Shown: one piece after another, positions 9,219-19,313 of the stretch
How the letters are laid out: every line of letters starts with the position of its first letter
How positions within the stretch are numbered: the stretch's first letter is position 1
Origin: Chitinophagaceae bacterium
Lineage (GTDB): Bacteria > Bacteroidota > Bacteroidia > Chitinophagales > Chitinophagaceae
DNA length: 64,000 nt
NCBI GenBank assembly: GCA_947455215.1
Contig: CANGNA010000013.1
Location: forward strand, 1 to 64,000
Direction: 5' to 3'
Program-made: the position numbers and the translations under genes
The notes under the pieces: model-generated
Databases searched by the model: none
What the model was told of the DNA's origin: nothing
The model's input: only the letters and a program-made list of their open reading frames with translations

Positions 9219-10094
9219 ATGTTATACTCGATGACAGGGTTTGGCCGGGCAGAGGCAAGAACAGATCGCTACCAGGTGGTTGTTGAAATAAAGGCGCTTA
9301 ATGGTAAGCAACTGGAACTGTCCACTAAACTCCCACCCATCCTGCGTAACTATGAACTGGATATCCGCAACCTGCTCAACAATATATTGATGCGCGGCAC
9401 CATAGACATCACCGTTACTGTAAAGCAGGAAGGTGCGTCGAAGCCTATGGTGGTCAATACCGACCTGGCGCTGTTCTATTACCAGGGCATGAAGCAGATC
9501 GCCGAGCAGGTAGGCGCTCCTACAGATAACATCATATCTACCCTGATGCGCATGCCCGAAGTGGTAGCACCCGACATCGACGCGATGGCACCCGAAGAGT
9601 GGGCCAAAGTGCGCGAGGTAGTGGCCGAAGCTGCCAGGAACCTCATGGAGCATCGCAAACACGAAGGTGAAGTGCTGTACAAAGACATACATTCCCGCAT
9701 AGACAATATCGAGAACCTGCTGCAAAAGGTACTGCCCCTGGAAGGCGAGCGCACCACCCGTGTACGCACCAAGCTGGATACCTGGCTGGAAGACGTGATA
9801 GGCAAGGAGAAGGTAGACAACAACCGCCTGGAGCAGGAGATGATCTACTACCTGGAGCGCATGGACATATCGGAAGAGAAGACGCGCCTGAAACAGCATT
9901 GCACTTACTTCCACGAAACGGTAGATAACAAAGATGTAGCCATAGGCCGCAAACTGAACTTCATCATACAGGAAATAGGCCGCGAGGTGAATACCCTGGG
10001 CGCAAAAGCCAACCACGCCGAGATACAGCAGATCGTCATCAACATGAAGGACGAACTGGAAAAGGCCAAGGAACAGATATTAAACATTCTGTAA
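9219..10094 (+). CDS. YicC family endoribonuclease
   Basis: A 291-residue protein starting MLYSMTGFGRAE, the hallmark N-terminus of the YicC/YloC family. The C-terminal part has the family DUF1732 signature (LNFIIQEIGREVNTLGAKAN). Family members are endoribonucleases that contribute to RNA turnover and stationary-phase fitness. The length is typical. It is divergent from the EnvC-like gene. Confidence 0.9.
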   Translation: MLYSMTGFGRAEARTDRYQVVVEIKALNGKQLELSTKLPPILRNYELDIRNLLNNILMRGTIDITVTVKQEGASKPMVVNTDLALFYYQGMKQIAEQVGAPTDNIISTLMRMPEVVAPDIDAMAPEEWAKVREVVAEAARNLMEHRKHEGEVLYKDIHSRIDNIENLLQKVLPLEGERTTRVRTKLDTWLEDVIGKEKVDNNRLEQEMIYYLERMDISEEKTRLKQHCTYFHETVDNKDVAIGRKLNFIIQEIGREVNTLGAKANHAEIQQIVINMKDELEKAKEQILNIL

Positions 10095-10139
10095 CAGCAC
10101 TGCCTGCCGTATCTGCCGCAAACTTCGTAAATTTGGTTT

Positions 10140-10367
10140 ATGAGGCATTATCAATTTTCAGCCCAGATAGAGCGAGACCGTGAAACAGGAATGTATGTAG
10201 CTTTTGTGCCCTCTTTACCGGGAGCCCATACGCAAGCGGCAACACTTGATGAGTTACAGATAAATATTAAAGAGGTCATCGAACTTTGTCTTGAAGAATT
10301 AACAGACGAAGAGATCGCCGGGCTACCTGAATACATAGGCATGCAACAAATCGCTGTTGACGTATGA
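10140..10367 (+). CDS. hicB: HicB-like antitoxin
   Basis: A 75-residue protein with the HicB partial RNase H fold (ARETGMYVAF-like segment, LPGAHTQAATLDEL, then IKEVIELCLEE). It has no DNA-binding extension, so it is the short form. Its stop overlaps the start of the toxin gene by 4 bases (ATGA at 10364-10367), so the two are translationally coupled. It should neutralise the HicA toxin. Confidence 0.85.
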   Translation: MRHYQFSAQIERDRETGMYVAFVPSLPGAHTQAATLDELQINIKEVIELCLEELTDEEIAGLPEYIGMQQIAVDV

Positions 10368-10597
10368 GCAAGCTCCCTTTGACAAACGCTAAAACGCTAG
10401 AAAAAATTCTGCTTGCTCTCGGATTTTTGGTAATGCGTCAGAAAGGCAGTCACCGGTTTTACAGACACCCCGATGGCAGATACACTACAATACCACATCA
10501 TGGATCTTCCGATATAAGTCGATCACTTTTGAATGGCATCCTTAAACAGGTTGATCTTTCGCAGGAAGAGTACGTCGAGATGCTCAATAAAATATAG
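10364..10597 (+). CDS. hicA: HicA-like mRNA interferase toxin
   Basis: A 77-residue protein with the small dsRBD-like HicA fold. The catalytic histidine lies in KGSHRFYRH (His30), and the HxGxxI-type segment (IPHHGSSDIS) is present. HicA cleaves mRNA when free of HicB. The reading frame is intact. Here the order is antitoxin first, toxin second. Confidence 0.88.
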   Translation: MSKLPLTNAKTLEKILLALGFLVMRQKGSHRFYRHPDGRYTTIPHHGSSDISRSLLNGILKQVDLSQEEYVEMLNKI

Positions 10598-10604
10598 AGG
10601 ATGT

Positions 10605-10630
10605 TATTACCTGAACTGCTTCAGGTAATA
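10605..10630. terminator. Hairpin between convergent hicA and 10607 gene
   Basis: Perfect 11-bp arms TATTACCTGAA/TTCAGGTAATA with a 4-base loop. It overlaps the last codons of the minus-strand gene and starts 8 bases after hicA. No T-run follows, so termination is plausible but not certain. Confidence 0.5.
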
Positions 10631-11326
10631 GCTCACACCAGCCTCTTCTAATACCATTTCGCCCTTCTGGCATTTTACCACTTTTATAATGCGCGGGCGC
10701 TTGCCCACACATTCCAGCGACTGGTCTACACCCAGGCTTTTAATAACCGCCGACGGTTTACCATCGGGGTCGTTGCCGCAATAAATGGAGCCAAGGTCGT
10801 TACTGCTGGATAATCCCGTTACATATACCGACCTTATCTGCAGATCAAAATCAGGAGCCCCATCATCCTTACCTACTTCTTTTTTGTACACCGTCCAGCG
10901 GCCTATCATCGTGTCTATATCTGTAACCGGCACTATCTTTTCTTCTTTCACCAGCACCACTTCAGGCGGCAGTGCCGATGTATCCGGCACGTAATAGTAA
11001 ATACCTTTTGCATTGGTCAGTATGATACTTTGGGGGCGGCGCAGCGCTATGTCATAAGATACTGTCCCGAAGTCCAGGTGGCCGTCATCGTCTATCGTAT
11101 ACTTGCCGCGGTACACAAAGCCGTCTCTCACCTTGTAAGTAAAAGTATCGCGGGCATAAAACTGCATGAACAGCGTATCAGAGAAGGCAAACTGGGCTGA
11201 ATCAAGCGTTGTTCTTTTCACCTCCACCCAGCGGCCGGGCAAAAAGTGCTTCGGTATGGGCTTCTTTTTGTCTTTGGCCATCAACAGGCCGGGCAGTAAC
11301 AACAGCAGGAAAAGTAAACGCTTCAT
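10607..11326 (-). CDS. Secreted protein of unknown function
   Basis: A 239-residue protein with a signal peptide (KRLLFLLLLLPGLLMA). The rest is rich in beta strands with repeated patterns of the type GRWVEVKRTTLDSAQ and GRWTVYKKEV, suggesting two lipocalin-like halves, each beginning with a GxW motif. No catalytic motif was recognised. It is convergent with hicA and divergent from the amidase gene at 11417. Confidence 0.6.
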   Translation of the reverse strand: MKRLLFLLLLLPGLLMAKDKKKPIPKHFLPGRWVEVKRTTLDSAQFAFSDTLFMQFYARDTFTYKVRDGFVYRGKYTIDDDGHLDFGTVSYDIALRRPQSIILTNAKGIYYYVPDTSALPPEVVLVKEEKIVPVTDIDTMIGRWTVYKKEVGKDDGAPDFDLQIRSVYVTGLSSSNDLGSIYCGNDPDGKPSAVIKSLGVDQSLECVGKRPRIIKVVKCQKGEMVLEEAGVSYYLKQFR

Positions 11327-11416
11327 TTATTTAAAATTACAAAGTAATCGGCACAACGGCTTTTCCGAATGTCAAATTTTGTGTGAAACTTTGCAGCAAC
11401 AACAAAACAGCAACCA

Positions 11417-12199
11417 ATGGCCAGCCAGCACCTGCATATAACGCTCATACAGTCGGATATAGTATGGGAAGATAGAGCCGCTAACCTGCAGCACTTCGGG
11501 CAGGTGATAGCAGGCATACAGGGGCCAAAACATATTGTGGTACTGCCCGAGATGTTCAGCACAGGCTTTAGTATGGCCCCGGAAAAACTGGCCGAGACCA
11601 TGGACGGTACTACCGTAAAATGGATGGCCGAAATGGCCGTACAGCACCGATGCATCCTCACCGGTAGTGCTATAATAGAGGAAGATGGTAAATACTACAA
11701 CCGCATGTTGTGGGTACAACCCGATGGCAATATAGCTCATTACGACAAACGCCACCTGTTTGCCTACGGCGGTGAGGATCAGCAGTATACTGCCGGCAAC
11801 AAACGCCTGATCGTGTCCGTGAACGGCTGGCGCATCAACTTGTTGGTGTGTTATGATCTCCGCTTCCCCGTGTGGAGCAGAAATAAAAACGCTGCTTACG
11901 ATGTGCTGCTATATGTGGCCAACTGGCCGCAGGCACGCAGTCTGGCCTGGAAAACACTGTTGCAGGCCCGTGCTATAGAAAATATGAGTTACGTAGTGGG
12001 CGTAAATCGCGTTGGTACGGATGGTAAAGGGTTGATCTACAGCGGCGACAGTTCTGTATTTGGCCCGCTGGGCGAGCAGCTGTGGCAACAAAGCGGCACT
12101 ACTGCCATACACACGATAACGTTAGACAAACAGACCCTGGAAGATACCCGGGCCAAACTACCCTTCCTGAAAGATGCCGACGATTTTATACTGCCGTAA
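11417..12199 (+). CDS. Nitrilase-superfamily amidohydrolase (omega-amidase type)
   Basis: A 260-residue carbon-nitrogen hydrolase. The catalytic triad is visible: Glu in VVLPEMFS, Lys in HYDKRHLF and Cys in LLVCYDLRFP. Closest in layout to YafV/Nit2-type omega-amidases, which deaminate alpha-keto acid amides such as 2-oxoglutaramate. Cytoplasmic. It ends in a bidirectional terminator. Confidence 0.85.
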   Translation: MASQHLHITLIQSDIVWEDRAANLQHFGQVIAGIQGPKHIVVLPEMFSTGFSMAPEKLAETMDGTTVKWMAEMAVQHRCILTGSAIIEEDGKYYNRMLWVQPDGNIAHYDKRHLFAYGGEDQQYTAGNKRLIVSVNGWRINLLVCYDLRFPVWSRNKNAAYDVLLYVANWPQARSLAWKTLLQARAIENMSYVVGVNRVGTDGKGLIYSGDSSVFGPLGEQLWQQSGTTAIHTITLDKQTLEDTRAKLPFLKDADDFILP

Positions 12200-12227
12200 A
12201 ACATATAGTATATAATGCCCGAAATAG

Positions 12228-12258
12228 AAAAGAGCCCCGCATATTGCAGGGCTCTTTT
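12228..12258. terminator. Bidirectional terminator
   Basis: Arms AAAAGAGCCC (12228-12237) and GGGCTCTTTT (12249-12258), with A and T tracts on both flanks. It lies between the convergent amidase and lipoprotein genes. Confidence 0.85.
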
Positions 12259-12275
12259 CGTAGTATGTTAGTCAA

Positions 12276-12917
12276 TTACTGCTTCTGGAATACGCGCAGA
12301 GACTGAGCAAAAGTTGAACTTGGTTCCAGTATGTACTGGTAAGAAGTATCACCAACAGCCATGTGCACCGAAGAATTGATAGCGTAAAGCGTACCAAATG
12401 TTGCAGATTCCTGAGATGGCACCTGGATGGTAGTATCGTCGATCTGAACAAAGTAACCTTCGCTGCCACCGGATAATGCACCACTGATATTGCTGGTACG
12501 GTACAGGCCATTAGCCAGTTTCGTAACTACAGCAGGAGCGTTGTTGGAAACGCGCTTGTAATTACCAGACAGGTCTATCGCCGGATCAATATTGGTTACG
12601 GCTACGTAAACACCTGTAGAACCCACCATACCGTACTTGTTAGACGATTTGATGTTTACAATGTACAGACCTGGAGTAGTGTTATCCAGCGTGCTTGCAT
12701 CAATAACCACCGGATACGATGCCTTGTAGAAAGAATCGTAAGCAGTAGCAGACACCGATGGCAATGAACCACCAACATTGATGCTGAAATACTGATCACC
12801 GTTTACAGTGATGGTAGGCACAGAATACGTTACCTCGGTAGATACTGTATCTGTGTTTTTCTTACAGCTAGCAAAAAATATAGCTGCCAGGAAAGGTATA
12901 ACTAATAATTTTTTCAT
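12276..12917 (-). CDS. Surface lipoprotein, third gene of the susCD operon
   Basis: A 213-residue lipoprotein (FFASCKK lipobox at about residue 18). The N-terminal half looks like an Ig-like DUF5011/DUF5012 domain (repeated Val/Ile strands, VGGSLPSVSATAYD). The C-terminal half is a beta-rich, probably ligand-binding domain. It lies 21 bases after the susD-like gene and is probably co-transcribed with it. Proteins at this position usually help bind the substrate imported by SusCD; the ligand is unknown. Confidence 0.65.
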   Translation of the reverse strand: MKKLLVIPFLAAIFFASCKKNTDTVSTEVTYSVPTITVNGDQYFSINVGGSLPSVSATAYDSFYKASYPVVIDASTLDNTTPGLYIVNIKSSNKYGMVGSTGVYVAVTNIDPAIDLSGNYKRVSNNAPAVVTKLANGLYRTSNISGALSGGSEGYFVQIDDTTIQVPSQESATFGTLYAINSSVHMAVGDTSYQYILEPSSTFAQSLRVFQKQ

Positions 12918-12938
12918 ATCAAGTTGTTTTGTTCAAAT

Positions 12939-14453
12939 TTACAATATATCCCACCATACTTTAGCTGTCACTGGCTTCACACCAGGAAAAGCAGCGTTTC
13001 TTGTGCTTTCAGAGGTCGGGTATTGGAAGCGCTTGGCCAGCTCACCGCCCTTTGCAAATTTAGAAACAACAAAGAAATCAGGATATCCGGTACGGCGCAT
13101 TTCTGACCATGCCTCGAAGCCCTGGTTACCGCACATTGCAAACCATTTTTGGGTAATGATATACCTCAGTTTGCTTTGCAGTGTACCTGTTGTAGGATAC
13201 ATGGTCCAGTAGCCACCTGCTGCCATATAGTTGGCGTAAGATGTTGCACCGTCATAACCCATTACTTCATTTATATCATTAGAATAAAAATTGAAGTTTG
13301 CAGCAATACCGTTAGCCCACCATGTAGAATCTGATGTGCCGGTTACTGCCCAACCGCGAGCTTCAACTTCTGCCTGCATGAAATAACTTTCAGCGGCAGA
13401 CATGAAGATCACCGGAGCCTTTGCTGAAGCACTGTTCTGCGCATCACCACCTACGTATGCATTAGGGATGGAGAATGAACCTGCAGGCAGTGTGATATCG
13501 TAAGCACCCTGGCGCACACCTGCTACCTGGCCGTTAGACAGGTAAGTGTAGAATATATACGCCCTGTCGTCAAGATTGCTGTTCAGGCTGTCAACACAGG
13601 TAGCACTTGCCACCAGGTTTTGTGTGCTGGCCAGTACTGTTGAAGAAGCTTCTGCATACAGCGGATTCTTGTTAGATGTAGATGAACCGAAGTCTATCTT
13701 GGCATCTTCGCCGATACCGAGGAAAGCAACACCCGGAGTAGCATACAGGGCAGCTATACCAGCCTGTGCTGCTACCGGATCTTTTTCGCTCAGGCGAAGC
13801 AGCATGCGCAGCTTCAGCGTATAACCAAATTTCTGCCACTTGGTCATGTCGCCTTTGAATATCAGGTCGTCTGTTGTCGGGTCGTTGGCATCACTCAATG
13901 CCAGCAGCGTTTCAGCAGAGTCAATATAGGCGAGAGCACCATTATAGATAACGGTCTGTGAATCGTATTTAGGATTCAGGATACCACCATCTTCGGGCTG
14001 GCCCTTCAGCGCCTGCTTGAAGGGAGCATCACCCCAACCGTCTGTGATCAGCTGGAAGGTATATGCCTGCATTAACAACGCCAGTGCTTTGTAGTGCTTT
14101 TTCTTTTGCTTGTCTGCCAGCTTTGCCAGCTGATAGAAATTTTCGTTGGCCTGGTACAGGTTCTCCCATGCTGTAGAGAATTGATCCTGACCCGGATCAT
14201 ATGTTTCTACTGCCTTGTACTGGCTGGCGTTCGGGCTCTGTGTCCAGTAACCTGTCCACATAGAACCAATGATCTCCATATCCACACCCAGTGAGGATGT
14301 AACATATAGTTGACCAGCAGGCAGCAGCGTTTGTACTGTTGCTGTTGTAGCAATGTTGGGGTTATTATTTACGTCAAGGAACTTCCTGCATGAAGACGCG
14401 CCTAACACCAATCCTGCTGCAATGGTTACGATGACTTTTTTATTGATAGACAT
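12939..14453 (-). CDS. SusD/RagB-like outer membrane lipoprotein
   Basis: A 504-residue SusD-like protein of the SusD_2 type. The lipobox is ASSC (Cys22), followed by RKFLDVNNNPN, the usual start of this family, and then a helical TPR-rich core. It acts as the lid that delivers ligand to the SusC channel encoded 24 bases upstream. There is no glycosidase or sulfatase in the operon, so the substrate (glycan or peptide) cannot be read from context. Confidence 0.9.
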   Translation of the reverse strand: MSINKKVIVTIAAGLVLGASSCRKFLDVNNNPNIATTATVQTLLPAGQLYVTSSLGVDMEIIGSMWTGYWTQSPNASQYKAVETYDPGQDQFSTAWENLYQANENFYQLAKLADKQKKKHYKALALLMQAYTFQLITDGWGDAPFKQALKGQPEDGGILNPKYDSQTVIYNGALAYIDSAETLLALSDANDPTTDDLIFKGDMTKWQKFGYTLKLRMLLRLSEKDPVAAQAGIAALYATPGVAFLGIGEDAKIDFGSSTSNKNPLYAEASSTVLASTQNLVASATCVDSLNSNLDDRAYIFYTYLSNGQVAGVRQGAYDITLPAGSFSIPNAYVGGDAQNSASAKAPVIFMSAAESYFMQAEVEARGWAVTGTSDSTWWANGIAANFNFYSNDINEVMGYDGATSYANYMAAGGYWTMYPTTGTLQSKLRYIITQKWFAMCGNQGFEAWSEMRRTGYPDFFVVSKFAKGGELAKRFQYPTSESTRNAAFPGVKPVTAKVWWDIL

Positions 14454-14477
14454 AATAATTATTTTAACAGTTATGGT

Positions 14478-17400
14478 TTAGAAAGTTGCTTTTAAGTAGA
14501 TACCGTAGTTCCTCAAAGACGGACGAGCGGTGTAGTTAACACCCTGGCCGTTTGAAGTAGCACCCGCAGAACCAGCTTCAGGATCTACGTACTGGTTGCT
14601 CTTAGATGTCCACAGCAACAGGTTGCTGCCAAACACACCTGCTTCCAGGCTACCAAACGGACTCTTCTTGTTATAGTACTTCGCTGGTATCTTGTAAGTA
14701 AGAGCCGCTTCCTGCAACTTTACATAGCTGGCGTCAACCAGGCCCTGCAATGGCAACTTGTTGGTCTCTGTATTTACATAGTAATCGTAAGGAGAGAACT
14801 TGGTAGTGTTCTTCACGTAGTTATTGGTATTACCCACCTGCTGTACAGAATTGTTCCATACATATGGGTTACGGCCGTTAACTGTAGTTTCCTGAGATGT
14901 ACCGTTGAAGTCCATGTTCATCTTATCAGCACTGTAGAGATAACCACCCTGCTTAGAAGCGAACAATACATGCAGTTTCAGACCTTTCCAGCTCAGATCA
15001 GTACCCCACGACATGATGTAACGTGGCTGGTAAGAACCCTTGTACACTGCTGTACTTGTTGGCACAGGAATACCCTTAGAGTCTACAACTGCATGGCCAT
15101 TCCAGTACTGGATATCGTTACCGTAGAAGGTGCCCAGCGGCTTACCTACAGTAGCCACAACAGCCATACCATTAAATCCACCAATTGTTACGTTTGTTTG
15201 TCCACCATCCAGACGCTCCACATTGTTTTTGTTGCGTGTATACGTTCCGAACAGTTCCCATGTAAGGCCCCACTTGGTCTGTATCGGTGTACCGCGACCC
15301 GTGATCTCTATACCCTTGTTCCTTACATCACCAACATTGGTCCAGTAAGAAGCAAGACCTGATGACTGAGGAATAGCAGCACGGATGATCTGGTCGATCG
15401 TGATGCTGTTGTAGTATGTGAAGCTACCGCTCAACCTGTTGTTCAGGAACGCCAGGTCCACACCTACTTCATATTCACGAGAGTGTTCAGGCTTCAGACC
15501 AGGTGTACCAAAGTAGTTCTGCAACTGGTAAGTAGGAACACCACCGAATGGAGATAATACAGAACCGAATGCAGAACTAAAACCTGACTGCAGGAAGCCT
15601 GCAGGGTTATTAGCATATGCCTGGCCCGATTTACCGATACCGGCAGCACCAAAGCGCACCTTACCGTAGTTCAATACTTTCTTCTTAAAGTCTGTACCGT
15701 TCAGGCGCTCTGTGAACACCCATGATATGTTGGTACCCGGATAGAAATACGTCCAGTTAGAAGGAGTCAGTGTTGATGATGTAGAGCTACGACCTGTAAG
15801 TTCAAGGAACAATTCATTCCTGAAGTGGAACTTCAGATCAGCATAAACGTCATGGCCGCGCACCTTGGTCACTTCGTTGGTAGCTGTCACAGGACCCTGG
15901 TTATTAGACAGGTTGTAGAAACCAGGGATAACCAACCCGTTAGTACCCGGATCGATAGTAGCACCCAGGAACTCGGTCTGATACATCGTTACGTTGTCAC
16001 CAAGCAGTGCATTGATACCGAAGTCTTTGTCAAACTCATGGATCCAGGAAAGCATCAGGTCGTTGTACAACGAGAAGTTGTTTGAAGCATTCTGCGCATA
16101 TCCTCCCGGATTGATATAGTTCAAGCCATCATAAAGCGCGTCAACCGGCTGAGAATTCAAAACAGGTGTCTTATATGTAGCGCGGTCAGACGAGACATCT
16201 ACACCCAGGCGGTCAAATACGTTGAATTCGCCTTTTTTGAAGCCCAGTACATAGTCGCCCAATATCCTGTCCGTCTTGTTACGGTAGTCGTAGTTGGCAG
16301 CTGTCCAATATGGGTTCTTGTAGTATGCTCCGTAATAACCATAGCGATCGATACCATTAGTATCAGTGTATTGCATGGAGTAGAACTTATTATCCAGGTT
16401 CTTCAGCTCCGAAATAGGAATATCGCGCGCTGTCTGGTACAGGTTGCTCAACACAGATCCTGTAGCCTGGCCCTGCGGTTCTATTCTTGAATATACGTTC
16501 ATGTAGTTGAAGTCAACTGTTGAATAGAAATTGTTATTCAACTGTGTTGACGCATTGAAACGTACACTGTATTTATTGTAGAATGTGTTAGGTACTACAC
16601 CGTTGCTGTTAACCGCGTTAAGAGACAGGTAGTAGCTTGTGCTCTCGTTACCGCCAGACAGGGAAACAAAGTTGTTCAGGTTCTGGCCGCGGTTAAAGAA
16701 ACTCTTGATGTTGTCGGAGATGTCAGCATATGGCTTTACCAGCTGCTTGCCATCTATTATCTGGCCCCAAGGGCGCAGCTTGCCGTCAAATGGCAGGCCC
16801 CAGCTAAAGTTCTCACGACGGTCGTCGTAGATACCGGCGTATATATTACCCTGGCCATACTGATGCTGCAGACTTGCATATTTCAATATGTCAGATTGTG
16901 TATAGCTTACCTTGTAGGTAACATCCAGCTTAGAGTTTTCGTTGGTTGAGCGCTTCTTGCCTTTCTTAGTGGTGATCATGATGGCACCATTACGGCCACG
17001 CTCACCATACAGGGCAGCAGCTGCTGCACCCGGCAATACGTTCACTGATTCGATTTCTTCAGGGTTGATATCGTTGGCAGCGTTACCAAAGTCAGCCTGC
17101 TCCAGTACAGTACCACCCGTACGGTCGTAGTTGTTGATAATGATACCATCCACAACGATCAGGGCGTTATTGTTGCCTGTTATTGACTTCTCACCACGAA
17201 GAACGATACGCGTAGAACCACCAGGGCCGCCGGTAGAGCTGGTGATATTGGCACCTGCCACCTTACCCTGAAGGCTTGACAACGCACTGGTATTATTACC
17301 CGCTGTCAGTTCTTCGCTGTTAACTGTAGTACTGTTGTAACCAAGTTCCCTTTTCTCCCTCTTTATGCCGAGGGCGGTAACCACTGCACCTTCCAGTGTA

Positions 17401-17699
17401 GTAGACGTGCGGGCCATACGGATATTGAACTCCGATTGTCCGGTATCAGATACGGTAACGGTAACATAGCCCAGCGCCTGTATCATAAGCTTGTTCTTCT
17501 TATCGTCCGGCAGGTCGATGTTGAAGTTACCATCTATGTCAGTAACAGTGCCCAGTGTAGTGCCTTTTACCAATACGCCTGCTCCGGGTAATCCCTGGCC
17601 GTTTTCGTCTAGCACCCTACCTGTCACATTGTGCGTCTGAGCGAAAGCGCTAACGCTGCCTGATACCAGTAGTGCAAATAGTAACGAAGGTCTTTTCAT
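14478..17699 (-). CDS. SusC/RagA family TonB-dependent transporter
   Basis: The chosen start (MKRPSLLFALL) at 17699 gives a 1073-residue protein with a signal peptide ending SAFAQ. A longer frame to 17783 would place 28 residues before the signal and is not credible. A carboxypeptidase-like domain follows (VTGRVLDENGQGLPGAGV), then the plug (RIVLRGEKSI, VVDGIIINN) and a 22-strand barrel ending in LKATF. It imports large ligands with TonB energy. First gene of a susC-susD-lipoprotein operon. Codon choice is strongly biased, as expected of an abundant protein. Confidence 0.95.
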   Translation of the reverse strand: MKRPSLLFALLVSGSVSAFAQTHNVTGRVLDENGQGLPGAGVLVKGTTLGTVTDIDGNFNIDLPDDKKNKLMIQALGYVTVTVSDTGQSEFNIRMARTSTTLEGAVVTALGIKREKRELGYNSTTVNSEELTAGNNTSALSSLQGKVAGANITSSTGGPGGSTRIVLRGEKSITGNNNALIVVDGIIINNYDRTGGTVLEQADFGNAANDINPEEIESVNVLPGAAAAALYGERGRNGAIMITTKKGKKRSTNENSKLDVTYKVSYTQSDILKYASLQHQYGQGNIYAGIYDDRRENFSWGLPFDGKLRPWGQIIDGKQLVKPYADISDNIKSFFNRGQNLNNFVSLSGGNESTSYYLSLNAVNSNGVVPNTFYNKYSVRFNASTQLNNNFYSTVDFNYMNVYSRIEPQGQATGSVLSNLYQTARDIPISELKNLDNKFYSMQYTDTNGIDRYGYYGAYYKNPYWTAANYDYRNKTDRILGDYVLGFKKGEFNVFDRLGVDVSSDRATYKTPVLNSQPVDALYDGLNYINPGGYAQNASNNFSLYNDLMLSWIHEFDKDFGINALLGDNVTMYQTEFLGATIDPGTNGLVIPGFYNLSNNQGPVTATNEVTKVRGHDVYADLKFHFRNELFLELTGRSSTSSTLTPSNWTYFYPGTNISWVFTERLNGTDFKKKVLNYGKVRFGAAGIGKSGQAYANNPAGFLQSGFSSAFGSVLSPFGGVPTYQLQNYFGTPGLKPEHSREYEVGVDLAFLNNRLSGSFTYYNSITIDQIIRAAIPQSSGLASYWTNVGDVRNKGIEITGRGTPIQTKWGLTWELFGTYTRNKNNVERLDGGQTNVTIGGFNGMAVVATVGKPLGTFYGNDIQYWNGHAVVDSKGIPVPTSTAVYKGSYQPRYIMSWGTDLSWKGLKLHVLFASKQGGYLYSADKMNMDFNGTSQETTVNGRNPYVWNNSVQQVGNTNNYVKNTTKFSPYDYYVNTETNKLPLQGLVDASYVKLQEAALTYKIPAKYYNKKSPFGSLEAGVFGSNLLLWTSKSNQYVDPEAGSAGATSNGQGVNYTARPSLRNYGIYLKATF

Positions 17700-17969
17700 A
17701 CTGTTTGTTTTTCTTAATAGTGTGTGATTGTTAAACCTGATCAGCATCCTCAATTGCCACCTACGGCAAAAAAGAATACACAATCAGCCGGTGAATTTAT
17801 TACAACATTGTGAATTAACAAAGCTTTCCTTTCATTTTTGTTAACATTTTTTTGCGCGTCACATGCATATTTTACGCATAGGTGCGTATCTCTCTTCCTC
17901 TGCGTTTTCCACATGTAATATACAAAAGTCCGTCTGTTAGCGGATTATACCGTTTTTTGCCTTACGGCA
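17700..17969. other. 270-bp upstream region of the susC operon
   Basis: Holds the promoter and leader of the susC operon; an unambiguous TAnnTTTG box was not found. It also carries a short inverted motif (ATTTTACGCATAGGTGCGTA, about 17870-17889). No coding frame with coding character. Confidence 0.4.
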
Positions 17970-19145
17970 TTAATGCCTTCCAGGCTGCTGCAACGCCTTT
18001 GCAATAGGGGCAGCCTGCACTTGCATGCAAAAATATTCCGATACATATCGGGCAATAGTAGCCTTCTTTTGTGGGTCCTCTATGGCCAGGAAGGCCAACT
18101 TTATCGCTTCCGCCACATCTGCAACTGCCGGTGTTCGGGCCAAAGTACCCACTCCCGCAGCGCCAAACATATCCATGTAAAAGTTCCGTACGCCAAGTAT
18201 ATACAGCCCTTTGGCCAGGTATTCCCCGGTTTTGTTCGGCGCCAGCATTTTCGATGCTATCATACCGGGTATCTCCTTCATCAGGCAGGCGCCTATATCG
18301 GCTGTGGCTTGTAGCGCCAGCATTTCTTCACGCGTTACGTATGGAAGCAAGAAAATATTGTCCTTATTGGCGGCAGTGGCTACAAACTGCCTTATACCAT
18401 TACAATAGGCATTGTCTTTAAAGCCTGTAACCACAAGTGCCTGACCGGCCGTACCTGCCATGGCAAATGCTTCCACCAGTTCCCGCACGCACAAACGGTC
18501 GTTCACTGCGCCGGTATACAACAATATCTTTTTGTCAAACACATGCGCGGGCAGTACATTTTTCAATAACGCCTTATTGTCTGCTGCCGCCTGCACACCA
18601 CCCGTATATGCGGTGTTGAGTATGGTTTCCGGCATAAAGTTGAGGTGCGCCCTGCCAGCCAGCCACGCCGACCGCTGGAAAGAAGGCGTTGCTACCAACA
18701 GCGCCTCGTTCAGCGAATGCAGCGCCCGGTAATGCGATATGGACGATAACGGCGATCTTCTCAGGTCTTTTATAGTAAAGTCAGATATCTCCAGTGTGTA
18801 ATAGACAACCGGCAGCATGCCTTTTATACTCAACGCAGTATTGTAAGAAAACGGGCAAAATGCCACTATCGCCTTGTATTGCCCGGTTGCCAGTTGCTGC
18901 TTTGCATACGCGCTGAACTTTTTGCGCAACGCCAGCCGTGTTTTTAAAGGCACATTGTGGTGCTTGCCCATCGTCGTCACCTTTATGTGATCGCCGATAT
19001 CTACAGCCGCGGGAGTAAAAGAATCAAATGTTACTATTTCTACTGTATACCCTTCATCCCGCATCGCCTGCGCAGTAGCGTATACGGGCGGTAAAAAGTC
19101 GGGGTGAACAAGTGTAAGAAAAAGAAGCTGCTCCCTGTTTTGCAT
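17970..19145 (-). CDS. Glycosyltransferase, GT-B fold
   Basis: A 391-residue protein. The N-terminal half has the GT4-like pattern of helix and strand (HPDFLPPVYATAQAMRDEGYTVEIVTF). The C-terminal half begins KKILLYTGAVNDRL and later has a KTGEYLAKGLYILGVRN segment, where GT-B enzymes bind the nucleotide sugar. It probably adds sugar to a cell-surface glycan; the acceptor is unknown. There are no neighbouring polysaccharide genes. No signal peptide. Confidence 0.7.
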   Translation of the reverse strand: MQNREQLLFLTLVHPDFLPPVYATAQAMRDEGYTVEIVTFDSFTPAAVDIGDHIKVTTMGKHHNVPLKTRLALRKKFSAYAKQQLATGQYKAIVAFCPFSYNTALSIKGMLPVVYYTLEISDFTIKDLRRSPLSSISHYRALHSLNEALLVATPSFQRSAWLAGRAHLNFMPETILNTAYTGGVQAAADNKALLKNVLPAHVFDKKILLYTGAVNDRLCVRELVEAFAMAGTAGQALVVTGFKDNAYCNGIRQFVATAANKDNIFLLPYVTREEMLALQATADIGACLMKEIPGMIASKMLAPNKTGEYLAKGLYILGVRNFYMDMFGAAGVGTLARTPAVADVAEAIKLAFLAIEDPQKKATIARYVSEYFCMQVQAAPIAKALQQPGRH

Positions 19146-19313
19146 ATGCTGTTATGTGCGCCAAAAATAGTTGTTTAATATTTGAGAAGGATATAATACC
19201 AATATTATATTTGACATCCTTTCTTGTTGCCGGAACGTACCGTTAGATTAGAATATAGCGATTACTCCCCGTGGCACAATAATATAAGCACCTCTCGCAA
19301 AACGAGAAGAACA

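Noticed and set aside
12276..17699. Polysaccharide utilisation locus with enzymes
   Set aside because: Only susC, susD and one lipoprotein are present; no glycoside hydrolase, lyase or sulfatase is adjacent, so no substrate can be claimed.
19224..19313. N-terminal extension of the hibernation factor
   Set aside because: These 30 residues do not fit the family, and ATG 19314 gives the expected start.
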